Notes under the pieces: model-generated
Told to the model about the DNA's origin: nothing
Databases searched by the model: none
Seen by the model: the letters and a program-made list of their open reading frames with translations, nothing else
Part shown: one piece after another, positions 47,979 to 59,347 of the stretch
Numbering within the stretch: the first letter of the stretch is position 1
Layout of the letters: the number at the start of each line of letters is the position of its first letter
Made by a program: the position numbers and the translations under genes
NCBI RefSeq assembly: GCF_026151205.1
Contig: NC_087072.1
Coordinates: 15,540,169-15,600,168 of the forward strand
Reading direction: 5' to 3'
DNA: 60,000 nucleotides
Source: Bolinopsis microptera
Taxonomy: Eukaryota > Ctenophora > Tentaculata > Lobata > Bolinopsidae

Positions 47979-50900
47979 ATGTACCATGCAACTAAATGCT
48001 TGCGGAGTTTGAATACTTCATACAGCAGAGTATTTCACCAACACAATAGACTGTCTACTACTGAAAATGACGATGTAGTCAATCTTTTGACTGAGACTCT
48101 TAAATCCAACCGTTTACGTAGTAAACCAGTGCAAAGTAATGCTGTTACTTGGGGAGTGATGCAAACCAGAGAAAATTCTAAGAGGGGTAAAAAAGGAAAA
48201 AAACGAAAGATCAAGAACAATGGAGTACAATCTTATGTTCCCATGACATCAAATGCTTTCTCTGATATGAATGCCTTGAAAGAGTCCTTAAAAATTCGTC
48301 TCAACTCTCAATTCAGTTCACTCTTATCTATTCAAGAGAAAGTGCTGCCCAAGTCTCTGCAAAACAGGTAAGGTGTATTTTTATGACAATGAACACTACG
48401 GGTTCATCTTGTTTGAGATTTGGTTTAAAAAACAAGAAAAGTTACCAACTATCATAGTTCTTTTTAAAAATAGGTATGATAGCTTTATTTTTATCATCTA
48501 GCTTGATTGATTCAAAGGGAGAATTAAATTCTTATGATAGCTTTAAGACCTATTTCTAATTTGGCCTATTTTTCAGAAGTATTGTTATTCAGTCAGAGAC
48601 TGGAAGTGGTAAGACCCTGACGTATGCTGTACCTGTTGTCAATGCTTTGGAGAAAGGGAGACTAACTGCTGATAATCGCTGCATCGTTATTGCCCCAACA
48701 AAAGAATTATGTACTCAAATATACAAGTATGTTTAACTGTCAGAATCAAATCTGAGAAGCACCGTTTTGAAGATTCAAAACTTCCAAAATAAAAAGCAGC
48801 AACCCGACCATGTTCAATTATTTTAACATAGTATAACTTTTTATTGCTAAGCTATTTATTATTCAGTGTTTTTCTGAGTTTGGTGCCAAGAACTTCATCT
48901 GTAATACTTCTTGGGGGTGACCATTCTCGAACTGCATCCCAACAAAACAGACAGATACTAAATGATGGAACTCCGATTATTATAACTACTCCAGCATCAC
49001 TAAACAGCAAATTAAAAAAAGGGGTTCTGAGGTTGGTAGTCTTTTTTTTTCAGATGATTTTAATCTTAATATTTTGTATGGCAAATAACTAAAAGAATCA
49101 AGTTTAGGTTTTGGTCAAGCAATTTGCAATTGGCCTCCTTATGTCCTTATTATATAATTTTGATAATGACTCAGGTTAGTTGACACGTCTATGCTAGTGG
49201 TGGATGAATTTGATCGGCTGTTTGGAGGAAGTGACTTTGAGGACCAAGTCAGCCATGTTCTAGCTGGTATAGCCAAAAAGAAGGTGTGGTTACAATATAA
49301 TTGTTTTTGTCTTTTAAAATTTTCAATTAAACTCTCAAAATTATGAACAATAATTGAACCCAAAAATATGCTTTGAAATGTCAACTTTGGAAACTGTTTT
49401 AACATTTTTAACACGGATATTCATTCACACTTGTAATCTTTCTTTTTTCAGCGCAATTCTCGGATAAAACCACAATTCTTGATAACATCTGCAACAGTAT
49501 CAGATGAGATGAAAAGTTTTGTCCAGCAATACATTCCAGACCTACTGATCATGGAGACAAGTAACGTGTCTCCTCCATCCTTAGATCACAAGTGGATTAT
49601 ATCACCCTTACACAGACGAACAGAAACACTGCTTCAGCTCCTCCGTAACAACTCTCATAAGCCTAACAGCTGCAAGAAGTGCATCATATTTGTTCAGAAA
49701 TTGGAGATAGGAGATGACTTGTTTGAGGTAAAAAGTTGCAGCTGTTAGTGTTAGTACTTTAAATTTACATCGTCTTGCAGCTGTTAAGTGTAGAACGTTT
49801 TATTGGATATATAAGTTTGTTCACAGATTGTTCACCTAATATGTCGAAAATTAATCAATAATGATTGTACAGGTATTGAAAAATGAAGGTTTTTTTGTTG
49901 CATCAATAAATGGGGATATGTCTGCCGCCAAACGACTTGCTGTAAGTTTCTGTATAATATCTCCATTGACTAATGTCTTGCACAATGTTTTATTTAACAA
50001 GATTTTTGAGCTCTATATCATTTTGTTGTCTGATTTTATTTCTCTCAAATTAAATATACTATTTCGCACAGACTAGAAATCGTTGAAAATTTTCAAAGTA
50101 AAACGTGATTACATTAAACTTGAAAATAGCGCTAAGTGAAAGCTTAACCTGTCCGGTTACTCCACAATAAATAAGTTCCAGTCTTGAGTTGATTGTAATC
50201 ACATACTCTTTCCACCAGATTTTCAGTGAGTTTAAGAAAGGAAGTTATGATATTCTTATTGCAACTGATTTGATAGCCAGAGGTATTGATATCCCAGACT
50301 GCGAGATAGTCGTACAGGTAACTGCACTTCGAGTTATTTTCTTTTAAAGTGCAGGTTGTACGATCTCGCATTAAATTTAAAGCAAGTTTCATTTAAGTTC
50401 ATTACAGTCGAACCATAATTTAACGTGCTCTCATTAACCTTCTACATTTTATCATTTAACCTTGTATTTCTTTTTAATCCCTTTTTAAATTTGTTTTACC
50501 CCAGATCCAGCCTGGTGAGGATGTAGATATGTATCTACACCGCGCAGGGCGCTGTGCACGTGCAGGCAGACCTGGTACAAGTTATGTTATCGCGTGTGAC
50601 GCTGATGTGAACGATAGATCGTTCTTTAATGAAGTACGTCAGCAGCTGAACGTGGATATTGTCGATGCAACTACTTTCCTACGTAAGTTTATTATTGAAA
50701 ATATCACAGTGTTTCCAACCGTCATTATGGATGTTTCCATGAACTTAATCCTGTCTAAAATGTTTGACCGAAAAAGTGGAACGCTGATATAATGATATGG
50801 CCGGAAGTGAAACCTATCTAGATATGCAACGTATTGCTGTTTGAATAGTTGAATTTTGACAAACATATTGACTGTTACCTGATCCACCAACAACAATTCC

Positions 50901-53900
50901 TCTTGAAGCCTGCTGTTTATATTTAAATATAATGATTAATTAATTTCAGCTGAGAAGGAGAGTGGTGTTGTGTCTGTGTTAGAGAACTCGCTACATCATG
51001 TCTCAAAGAAAGACGAGCTCTCCTTTTCCATAGACATCGTCATGTCCGAGCCCCTTACCTTCTATCAGAAGCTTGTCATGGATCTGGAGCTAAGACCTGT
51101 AAACGCCGGTCCTGTGCCCGACAAAAAGTAAGCTGTTCATTTGGATTTCGAAAGTTTGGGTGGGGAATGTTTTTATCTATTATTGTTATTTAATATTTAT
51201 CGTGGGAATTTTGCAAGTGTTAGTCCCCCTCCAGCCCCCTAGTTTTGTGATTGGTGGATGGTTTGCGGCTTGTAGGACCAGGCTGGTGGGCGTGGTTGTA
51301 CGATATGTGGGCGTGGTTGTACGGTATGCCGTTTTTATTGCTTGAGGGTTACATTATAATATACCAAACTTCCTACTTACATGGAAGAGAATAGAAAGCA
51401 CTGATTAAGTTCAACAGAAGTGTGTCATGTTTTGATAAACATGCTACACGGCTAACTTCATTTATTTATGGATGTGGCATTTTATCATATTGTTGTAATA
51501 CCTGTTGTGATGGGCGGTCGTCGTACTTATTTTCAGGTTTTGATTATTACGTTTAAAAATTTCTGGTTTTTATGTTTGTATTGTGGGATGGACGGTAGTA
51601 TTGTTTAGCTTGAGCAGATAATTGTTTAACCTAATTTTATTGTCGAGTCTTATCATATATAGCAGGCACTATATAATTTAGATATATTTCTATGTTCTAT
51701 GTTTCAGTGTTCTAGTCTCAAGTTTTCATAATAAATCCCACATTAAAGGACCAGTTAACTGAAAAAAAAGTTATCCTCATATTTTGACAGATTGTGACAA
51801 ATAGCAAACTAAGCAACGAGTCGAAATTCCTAAATCTCTAACTGCTCTCTAACGCGTGTAAATAGCGTTTGTATTATTTTGGCGATGACGTCATAAAGTC
51901 CCTCTTGCGCGCAGAGTAGCTCGTGAGACTGTATTTTACAGGTAAAAAATTGACATAATACAATCTTTTCCCCCGAATAACTCGAAAAGTTAGTAATTTA
52001 GGGTACATGTTGCTTCATAAGTTGTATATAAACATGGCCATTCTGCACAATTTGCACACATTCAAAAACCTTTAGGGCCTTCATAGCCCAATTAACCAGA
52101 TACCCATAGTTTTGCATGATTTCTGGAACCGAAAATCAGTTTTTCGCCAATAACTGAAAAAGTAAGCACTTTAAGGCATATGTTTGTTCGTAAGTCATAT
52201 ATTAATATGCTAATTGCGGTTCTTTTGCATCCTGTCTGAAGACTCCATCACGATCATATCGAAAATGGGCTTAGCACCACGCCCAAAATGGTTTTTGGCG
52301 AATTTATCGAAAAGTAAGGATTTTAGGCCATGTGTTGCTCAATAACTCCTATATAAACATGCATATGCGGCTTCGTTCAAGCCTATTTTGAAGTCTCTAC
52401 GACCTTCAGAAGCAAGGAGTCGGTTACGTTATTGGGTCAATATGGGCGTGGCCCTCCTGGGTTTTCTCCACGGTCAAAAAGATGTCTCCAAACGAAAATC
52501 GTTTAATCATAACTTCGGGAAGGTCTGTGCAAAGTTTCGTGAGTATTAGAACATTTGCAGGTTCATTTCCATAAATGTCCATAAATGACTGGACTACACA
52601 ACTTTAGAGTTAACTTTAGAGAAACTCATAAGTCATTTATCTCAAATTAAGCTGTTAGTGTCCATGATCAACCTCTGGCGACAATGTTTTACGTGAAATG
52701 TTAAAATCAGGAGTAATATAAAAAAGGTATTTTTAGATTAAAGTGCTAGCTCATAGTTTTAGAATTGTATAGATTAACGTTGGTCATTTAGCCATCTAAC
52801 AATCGATCGTGCCGTAATATATGGCCAGAGAATAATAGGGTCTTGGAAATTCTATAGTTGTTCAGTGGGTCGATCGACTGAACACGTTTGCACTTGGTAT
52901 TTAAACTTACCAGTAGTTTATTTATGTTATGCACCGATGATAATGCAATTAGGATAAAAACTAGGTAAGCCGGAAGTCTAATTCAAAACACACCTCACAC
53001 CGTACACACCTCCAATCAGTAATTTTACTATTTGGTAGACCGGGTATTTTGGCGGGAATTCTGTTCCCACGGCACTGTTCTGATAGAAGCTACTTCTACT
53101 AATGGTCCCAGAGGAACGGCCGTAAAGTAGCCAGACTTCTTGTCTCCTGTACTGGCAGACACTTGCAGATTAAAGTTAGAAATTTCGCTATGCTATAAGT
53201 ATAATTGCTCTCGGAATTGAACAAACTCCTACTTATCTGTATCCTTTCTAAATTCGTTAGAGTTTCATGGACTGGGGAAAAATAATCGGTACAGTCTCCC
53301 TGCTTGTGTAATTAAGCAATGAAAACAATCCAAAATTATCACATATGACATAAGTTGTAATAGCAGAAACTTTCTAACCGTACATTCACCCGCCACTGTT
53401 CAAGAACCTATATCACTGTTTAAAATCATGACGTGAGCACTGTACATCCAATCAGCTATTCCTTTAGTTAGGATGATAGCCAAAACTATAAGGATTTTGG
53501 AGAACTAGGGTAATAGTCATAATTCTAAAATTTGAGTGAGTTACACGTGTTTTATTGACGATGATAAACATTTGTAATGTAAATTACGCCATGCAAGCGC
53601 GCACTGAGGGACTTTATGACGTCACGAGGCCACAGCTTATTATTGCAATAACACGCGTTACACGTACGCTAGAGAGTTGGTTCTTTCGGCGATACGATTC
53701 TTTACCAGTTTGTCACAGCTGATTTAAATCTTAGCCAAATTGGAGACTACAAATTTTTCAGTTAACTGGTCCTTTAACGATTTTAATCGCCCTTACAATT
53801 ACATAACATTTACATATTTTCAGGATATTTGGAATGTGGTACTGCAGTCCGGTGGAAGCCTGGGCAGCCCAGTCTACGATAAAAGAGTACTTCAGATCGA

Positions 53901-54109
53901 ACTGTCTCCCAGAACCAGAACTTGGAATGTTCAGGCACAAATTGAACAGAAAAAGTGAGCTGGATTGGAACGGGTATTTTAGTGAGATAAGAAGAGAAAA
54001 GAAGGAGGAAGAACAACTAAGATACAGAAACTTTGTGAAGCAGGAAATGGGAAAGAAGAGGATAAGACAGGGCAGATACAAGTTTAAACAACATCTACCG
54101 GGGAGATAA
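47979..54109 (+). CDS. DEAD-box RNA helicase, probably mitochondrial
   Basis: Ten exons: 47979-48367, 48577-48726, 48867-49031, 49175-49283, 49452-49727, 49873-49941, 50219-50317, 50505-50682, 50950-51127 and 53824-54109; all phases agree, total 632 residues. An N-terminus with Arg, Ser and His and few acids (YHATKCLRSLNTSYSRVF) suggests a mitochondrial presequence. Motifs in order: I SETGSGKT, Ia PTKELCTQ, Ib TTPASL, II VDEFDRLF (DEFD for DEAD), III SAT, IV CIIFVQ, V TDLIARGIDIP and VI HRAGRCARAGRPG. The C-terminal tail is basic and coiled (EIRREKKEEEQLRYR). Closest by eye to organelle-type helicases such as DDX28, but I do not assign an orthologue. It unwinds RNA, probably in ribosome assembly. 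A further 5' non-coding exon is possible because TTTCAG precedes the ATG. Confidence 0.94.
51743..53777. mobile_element. 2.03-kb TIR transposon in the helicase intron
   Basis: Termini TTAAAGGACCAGTTAACTGA (left, 51743) and its complement ending CTGGTCCTTTAA (right, 53777). The similarity extends through about 170 bp of each end, including GATGACGTCATAAAGTCCCT and its complement (51884-51904, 53606-53626). The interior has three diverged units of about 160 bp (AAAAGTAAG..TTTAGGC..ATGT..TATATAAACATG, near 51975, 52155 and 52310). No transposase. A TTAA or TA target site is compatible with the ends. Confidence 0.82.
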
Positions 54110-55938
54110 TACTTAGTAAATCAGTTAGATTGATTACAAAAGTAGGGATGCGATCAATAAGTGAATTAGAGCTTCTAATTGAAGTATTCGAGATGGAGAA
54201 ATGAAGTTACAGTCCAGAACAGCGAATATTCAACCTGATTAAAGACTCAAGATTGAAGGAGACACGGCTAACCGTATTGGTTTCTGGAAACCCTACAATG
54301 TCTTGGTTTCTAGAAACACTACAATGTCTTGGGTTTCTAGGAATTCGATAGAAATTCGATCATTATATATTTATTTTTGCAAAAGAAATCAAGTAACACG
54401 GTTAAAGTGAGTAGGACTAAGAACTATAGGAACCGGAATTATGAGTGAATCTGGATTGTGCTATCCAAATTTCCAAAAGGCTGTCGGTTGCTGCAATTTC
54501 CTTATGTAAATAAAATCTTATGCAAATAATCCTCTCATCCTATGTTAAACAAGGAGCAGTAATTTTATTACATTCGAACCTGACCAAACCGGTTAGTGTT
54601 GAGACGTCAGTTTTAAAGCAGGTTTTATGGGTTTCTTGTCCTCAATCTTGTTCCGATACGCCTGTAGCCACGTTACCTTGTCGCTTACATAGTAGCTCAG
54701 CGGTCTGGTTACATTTATGGGAAGAGGGCCAGGGTTCTGTGAGCCAAGTTTGTACTCTGCTAATTATTTAAGTTTGTGTTTGTGTTTAATGTTGAGTTAA
54801 TTATTCTTAGTTTTTTACAGTTCAAGTTGTTATATTATATGAGTTGCATCAACCCTTGATTATTTTTGGTCTGATTAAACTTGTCTCATGTTGACTTTTT
54901 AACGTATGAACTGAACTGCGAATCAAATTAGGGGCGTTTTTGTTCAACATGAACAAGTCAACTCTTGGCTTGAGCAGAACGTACTCATTCATGTACACAC
55001 GTACAAGTGTTTAAGCTGCATATTGTGTATGCTGTGTTGTGTCTTATTGGTCACTTCGTGGCTATAATGCCATATATTGTTCGTACCAAGTGATGCGTTC
55101 TTACCAATCGTTGGCACCGCTCTGAATTTTGATTCATATCAGGTGAATGTCTGTCTGCCTCCCTACTTTAAATGTTCAGACCTCGGTTCGGAATACAATG
55201 CTATTTCACAGTAGTTGACGTAAAATATCTCAGTATGAAGTCTATAAAGTTTTAACTTCATTTGGATAATTAGATTTCAACTGGACACAAGAACAGCTGT
55301 TCGTTATCTCTGGTATGTCTGAAAATGCCTCTGAAAGCGTCTGACGGTTTTAACTCCCATCCTCAATTCATATTTAAACTATTTCGCTTTTTGGGTCTTG
55401 TTTTTGTTTTTTGCGTGAGGGAATGATAACAATATATTCACTGAGACCTAATTAATTCAGTAATCCTCCATATCAACAATACGATATTATTCGCATTATT
55501 TGTGCAGTTCCTTGACAGGTTAGATCAACGTGACATCAGGTTCAAATTTCACAATTGAGTTGCAGGCGTGTCTCTACTCGCTTTCTCAGAGATATGACGT
55601 TTATATTCACAAGCTACTCACTTCACTGTTACTTCACAAGCTACTCACTTCACTGTTACTTCACAAGCTACTCACGTCACTGTTTCACTGCTTACAGGAG
55701 ACTTAGACAATTTCTATTTTGAGAACTCTGACTCTCTAAAATCTTGTATTTAACCTCCGAGATTATAGAGGTGGTAGTACATTTTTCTGTTTTCGTTTTC
55801 CTTGCTGCGTGTTCCTTCTATCTTCAGTTGTTGATAACAAATAACGTTCTATTAAAATTGAAAACAGATAATTCTAACCAGTTTATCGCTCTTTAGGAGG
55901 CTTGTCCCAGTTACCACCCCGGATTTCTTGCTAACATC
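54110..55938. other. intergenic region upstream of adenosine kinase
   Basis: No exon supported. Contains a repeated TTTCTAGAAACACTACAATG (54275-54345) and the 26-bp triplicate below. An 83-codon frame at 54520-54771 looks like chance. Confidence 0.5.
55594..55685. repeat. 26-bp triplicate
   Basis: Three units of ACTTCACAAGCTACTCACTT plus CACTGTT, about 270 bp upstream of the adenosine kinase start codon. Confidence 0.8.
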
Positions 55939-56269
55939 ATGACGTCTAAGTAAGTAACTCAAACCAGTAAGAAACATCAAATTCTTACAGCAAATATTTA
56001 TCAAGCGTCAATATAACCCACCGAGATCTGAGTTATTCACATAGTTTCTAGTAGGTCAACGAAGGGAATCATCTTTGGGGTGGATCATGTCATTTATGAC
56101 ATGGTGGCATACGTTGACCAGACGTATTTGGATAAGTGAGTAGTCCTCGTAATGTATTTTATGTGGTGATTTATGTAATGTACTGGCCGCTTTTCAGAGG
56201 ATTACTATACGGCATGGGAAACCCCCTCCTTGACATGACAGCTGTTGTCGACGAAGCTTATCTGCAAAA
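55939..56269 (+). CDS. ADK: adenosine kinase, first three coding exons (3' end outside window)
   Basis: Exon 1 is 55939-55949 (ATG ACG TCT AA), followed by 56052-56135 and 56198-56269. Exon 3 encodes LLYGMGNPLLDMTAVVDEAY, the hallmark N-terminus of adenosine kinase (PfkB/ribokinase family), where the Asn and Asp of GNPLLD contact the nucleoside in the human enzyme. Exon 2 encodes a homologous but changed version. Every junction is phase 2. The rest of the enzyme, including the DTxGAGD catalytic motif, should lie beyond 60000, past a Penelope-like element and a LINE in intron 3. The product phosphorylates adenosine to AMP. The start fits the family, with only a few residues before the first strand. 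Confidence 0.88.
56052..56135 (+). other. ADK alternative exon 2 (variant nucleoside loop)
   Basis: Acceptor TTTCTAG with a second AG three bases later (start 56052 or 56055, giving Asn-Arg-Ser or Lys-Ser) and donor GTGAG. It encodes GIIFGVDHVIYDMVAYVDQ then TYLDK, aligning without gaps to exon 3 (GLLYGMGNPLLDMTAVVDE then AYLQK). Gly, the Asp before Met, Val-Asp and the final Lys are conserved; Asn-Pro of the adenosine site becomes His-Val. Confidence 0.82.
56198..56269 (+). other. ADK canonical exon 3
   Basis: 72 bp, acceptor TTTTCAG, donor GTAAG, phase 2 at both ends and interchangeable with exon 2, from which it is separated by a 62-bp intron. Carries the standard GNPLLD loop. Confidence 0.88.
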
Positions 56270-56738
56270 GTAAGATTTCATTTGCTCAAAAAAATTGACT
56301 TTTCAACAATTCATGTTGTATTTATATATATGTTGTATTTATATATATATATTTCATGGCTGGACTTCTACACAATAAAAGAAAGCGGTTGTGATTAGAT
56401 CGTCGAAAGTCTTTGCATCATTTATTTACATCAATTCTGAGAAATTATATCATTAAAGTAACTACAACAAATACGAATCATATACAATTGAGAATAAATA
56501 CAAACTAAAAGCAGTGGGAAAATCTGATGAACTGAAATTTAAAAAAGAAACTGAAAGCCGTTAAAAATGTACTCTTATCTTATCTCTTATCTAAATACTG
56601 ATAACTGATTCTCGGAAAATCACTTAAAATCACAACAAAAAACCTGTAAAATTAATACTAAGGTAAAAATTGTAGTATGCACGTCTCTGGAATAATGGTA
56701 TAACTAAATAAAATCTACAAAATATACTAAAACTAAAA
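56270..56738. other. ADK intron 3 and 3' flank of the Penelope-like element
   Basis: AT-rich with a TATATATA run near 56322-56353. The 3' boundary of the Penelope element is not visible. Confidence 0.4.
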
Positions 56739-59263
56739 CTAAGCTCCGGCAGATTTAAAAAGTATATGGTTACTATCAAGGGTGTTCATACCCCCAAACC
56801 GTTCAAGCGTTTTCAATTGGGTCTGGTAGAACCCCTCTCTAGCTTCCATAGCCTTTTCTTTGTCTGCTTTACTAATATTAGGCTCAAATACTAAAGCGTC
56901 TACTATAATGACAGAAAGGTGCTTACTAAGTGAGGAATTATAGGAGGCTATGGTACTAAAATCTAAATCATGATCAATATCTAAAAAATGGTTAACTAAT
57001 TTACAACTTCTTATACCTTTCTTTATGTGACTCTTATGGTTAGAGAATCTCTTAGGGAGATTTGAGGTAGTATAACCGACATACGACTGTTTACAAGTCT
57101 TACACTCCATTAAATAAATGAGGTTATAACTCTGACAAGATATATACTTAGTTATAGGGAAAACTTGTTTAGAATGGTGACTACTAAAGTTGGAACAGGG
57201 GGACAGGAAATTTTGCTTACAAACATAGCATTTACCACAAGCATGGCACCCTGGGTCGACAGCCCCGGGAACCGCCCTTAGACTTTCGGAGTCTGGTTCC
57301 TGGATCTGACTTGCAGTTGTTTCTCTCTCATTATCACAGTTTAAAGTTCCACTGGCACGGTACTTATTGTGTACAAGCATGCCACCGATAGTTTGATTCT
57401 TTCGATGACTCACGAATACACTGTCCGCACGTACCAGCTTCTTCAGGGCCGGATCAAGGTTGAGAAGGTGCTTATACTTATGGATAATGCCCCCCATGTT
57501 GGGAAGTGCTGGATTTTGATCCATCACCATGGGTATTAAACAGGCAGTCGACTCATCCTTGTCTTTAAGGGTATACAAGTTTTTCCTATTAGCTATATCA
57601 CTAAATTTGTTAAAGGCATCTTCTATAATACTGGAATGATAACCTCGGGCTAGAAGGTAACGTGTATAGACCTCTCTCTGCTCCAAGAAGTTAGTGTCTT
57701 CACTGTTGTTCTGTCTCACCCGCCTCGCCACTCCAAAAGGTATGTTTTTTACAACATGGTTCCTATGGCATGACGTGGGGATAAGGTAGCAGTGGGTGTC
57801 ACTAGGTTTAGAGTAGAGTTTGGTGTGGACAACATCACCAACAGCTTACATGTTATACCGTTAAATGAAGCAATGTTGTAATCAAGAGTAATTTCTAGTG
57901 CACTAATAATGCATTCTGTACTAAACAATTGATCACCACTACTCCTTTTATTCAGGTGCTTAGTGCATTGTTGGATCCCCATATCCCTAGGAATGTTGGT
58001 AAACATGTTAGATATATCGATGGCAACATGTATTACCTCCTTTCCCAACAATATGCTAGACTCGTTCAGGCTATCAATCTTCCTCAGAAAGTGAGGGGTA
58101 TCAATAATTCTATAATTCAAAGTAGCCTTCTTCAATTCATACGCAGTCAAGGCAGAAAGGTTTTCAATGTATGAACCACAGCCGGTGGTAATCATCCTCC
58201 CAGGATACAAAGGTGGTTTGTGTGCCTTGGGATTCAGGTACATGTTTCCAGGCTGGTTAAGCTCAGTACATGGAATAACCCACTCCTTGACCTTCTTGGA
58301 CATACCTAATTCATCTTTAAACTCAATTGTCCAATTCGAAATTTTATCAATCAATTCTACAACTAAATCATCTACATTATTTACAATACTATATACAGAT
58401 CTATCATTTAAATGTACACCTATTCGTTGAATATAATCTTTTTCACTAAGAAGGAAGAATCCTACTCCTTTATCGAATGGTCTGATAACAATGTCTTTCC
58501 AACCTTTGACTTCTTTGAGAGCTGCTCTGATGGGCGCAGCGATGTTATCTGGTGAGACGAATTTCTGAGTTGGCCTGTGGAGGTCTACTTCTGCTCTGCA
58601 GCATTTTATAAACGCCTCAAGTGCAGGGTTTTTACAAGATTCGAAAGTACGTGATGCATCAGTCTTTATAAGACAACGTTCCATGTCAGTAACTCTCTTA
58701 TCTGCTTTGTTGGGTCCACATTTAAAGCTATCAAATACAACTTTAGCTCTCATTTTAGAAAACCATCTACACAAATCGTTCTCGAAGCGGCTTAGATCTG
58801 GTAGGGGAGGTGTAGGTGCAAACTTGTGAGACAAGAAAAAGACATAGAGTTGCTCTTTACTAAGCTCTTTGTCTGTAAGATTTACAACTGTTCTGGACAT
58901 GTTTTCCATTGACAAGTCTTCAACCTTGGGAAGAGTACCTTTGATTAACGTCCTCTGATGTCTGTGGGATGTAGTACGATTAATCTTTTTTCTCTTCCTT
59001 CTTCTCCTCTTCTTCACAGGTTTAGCATTATCCACATATGAAGGTGCAACATAAATAGCATAGTCCTTATCTCTCTTCAACTTAGATTCATGACGCTTGG
59101 TTAGTTCAAGTTTCTCCTTGTGCATTAAATTAGATAAATGATTCTCTAAATTTTCATGATCTGATGGGGGAAGTGCAGATTTGATGCAGTTTTTGAAACT
59201 ATAAAAGCTTTTACGCAAAGTCTGAGACCTGATTACTTGATTATCTATGACTAAGTCTAGCAT
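56739..59263 (-). mobile_element. Penelope-like retroelement, RT core deleted
   Basis: The first frame (57749-59263, 504 codons) has a basic run KKRRRRKRKK (about 83-92), then PLE reverse-transcriptase landmarks: IRPFDKGVGFFLL, YLNPKAHKPPLYPGRMITTG and motif A HVAIDISNMFTNIPRDMG. After FNGITCK the frame shifts. The next frame continues with VGDVVHTKLYSKPSDTHCYL and then 56739-57731 (330 codons), which ends in a GIY-YIG endonuclease (NLIYLMECKTCKQSYVGYTT, then LPKRFSNHKSH) preceded by a CHACGKCYVCKQNF zinc-type motif. The stretch with the catalytic YxDD box is absent, so the copy cannot move by itself. It lies in reverse orientation in ADK intron 3. Confidence 0.93.
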
Positions 59264-59347
59264 TCTTGATTTCTGTAACTGATTAAGCGCTTTACAGGAT
59301 TCTACATAAAAAGTGTCTTTAACTGCACACCTAAAATTGATTTGAGT

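Noticed and set aside
54520-54771. 83-codon plus-strand frame
   Set aside because: No domain, no splice partners, no conserved-looking segments.
56520-56550. CTGATGA followed by GAAA, as in hammerhead ribozymes of Penelope elements
   Set aside because: The interval leaves no room for stem II and the strand is opposite to the element.
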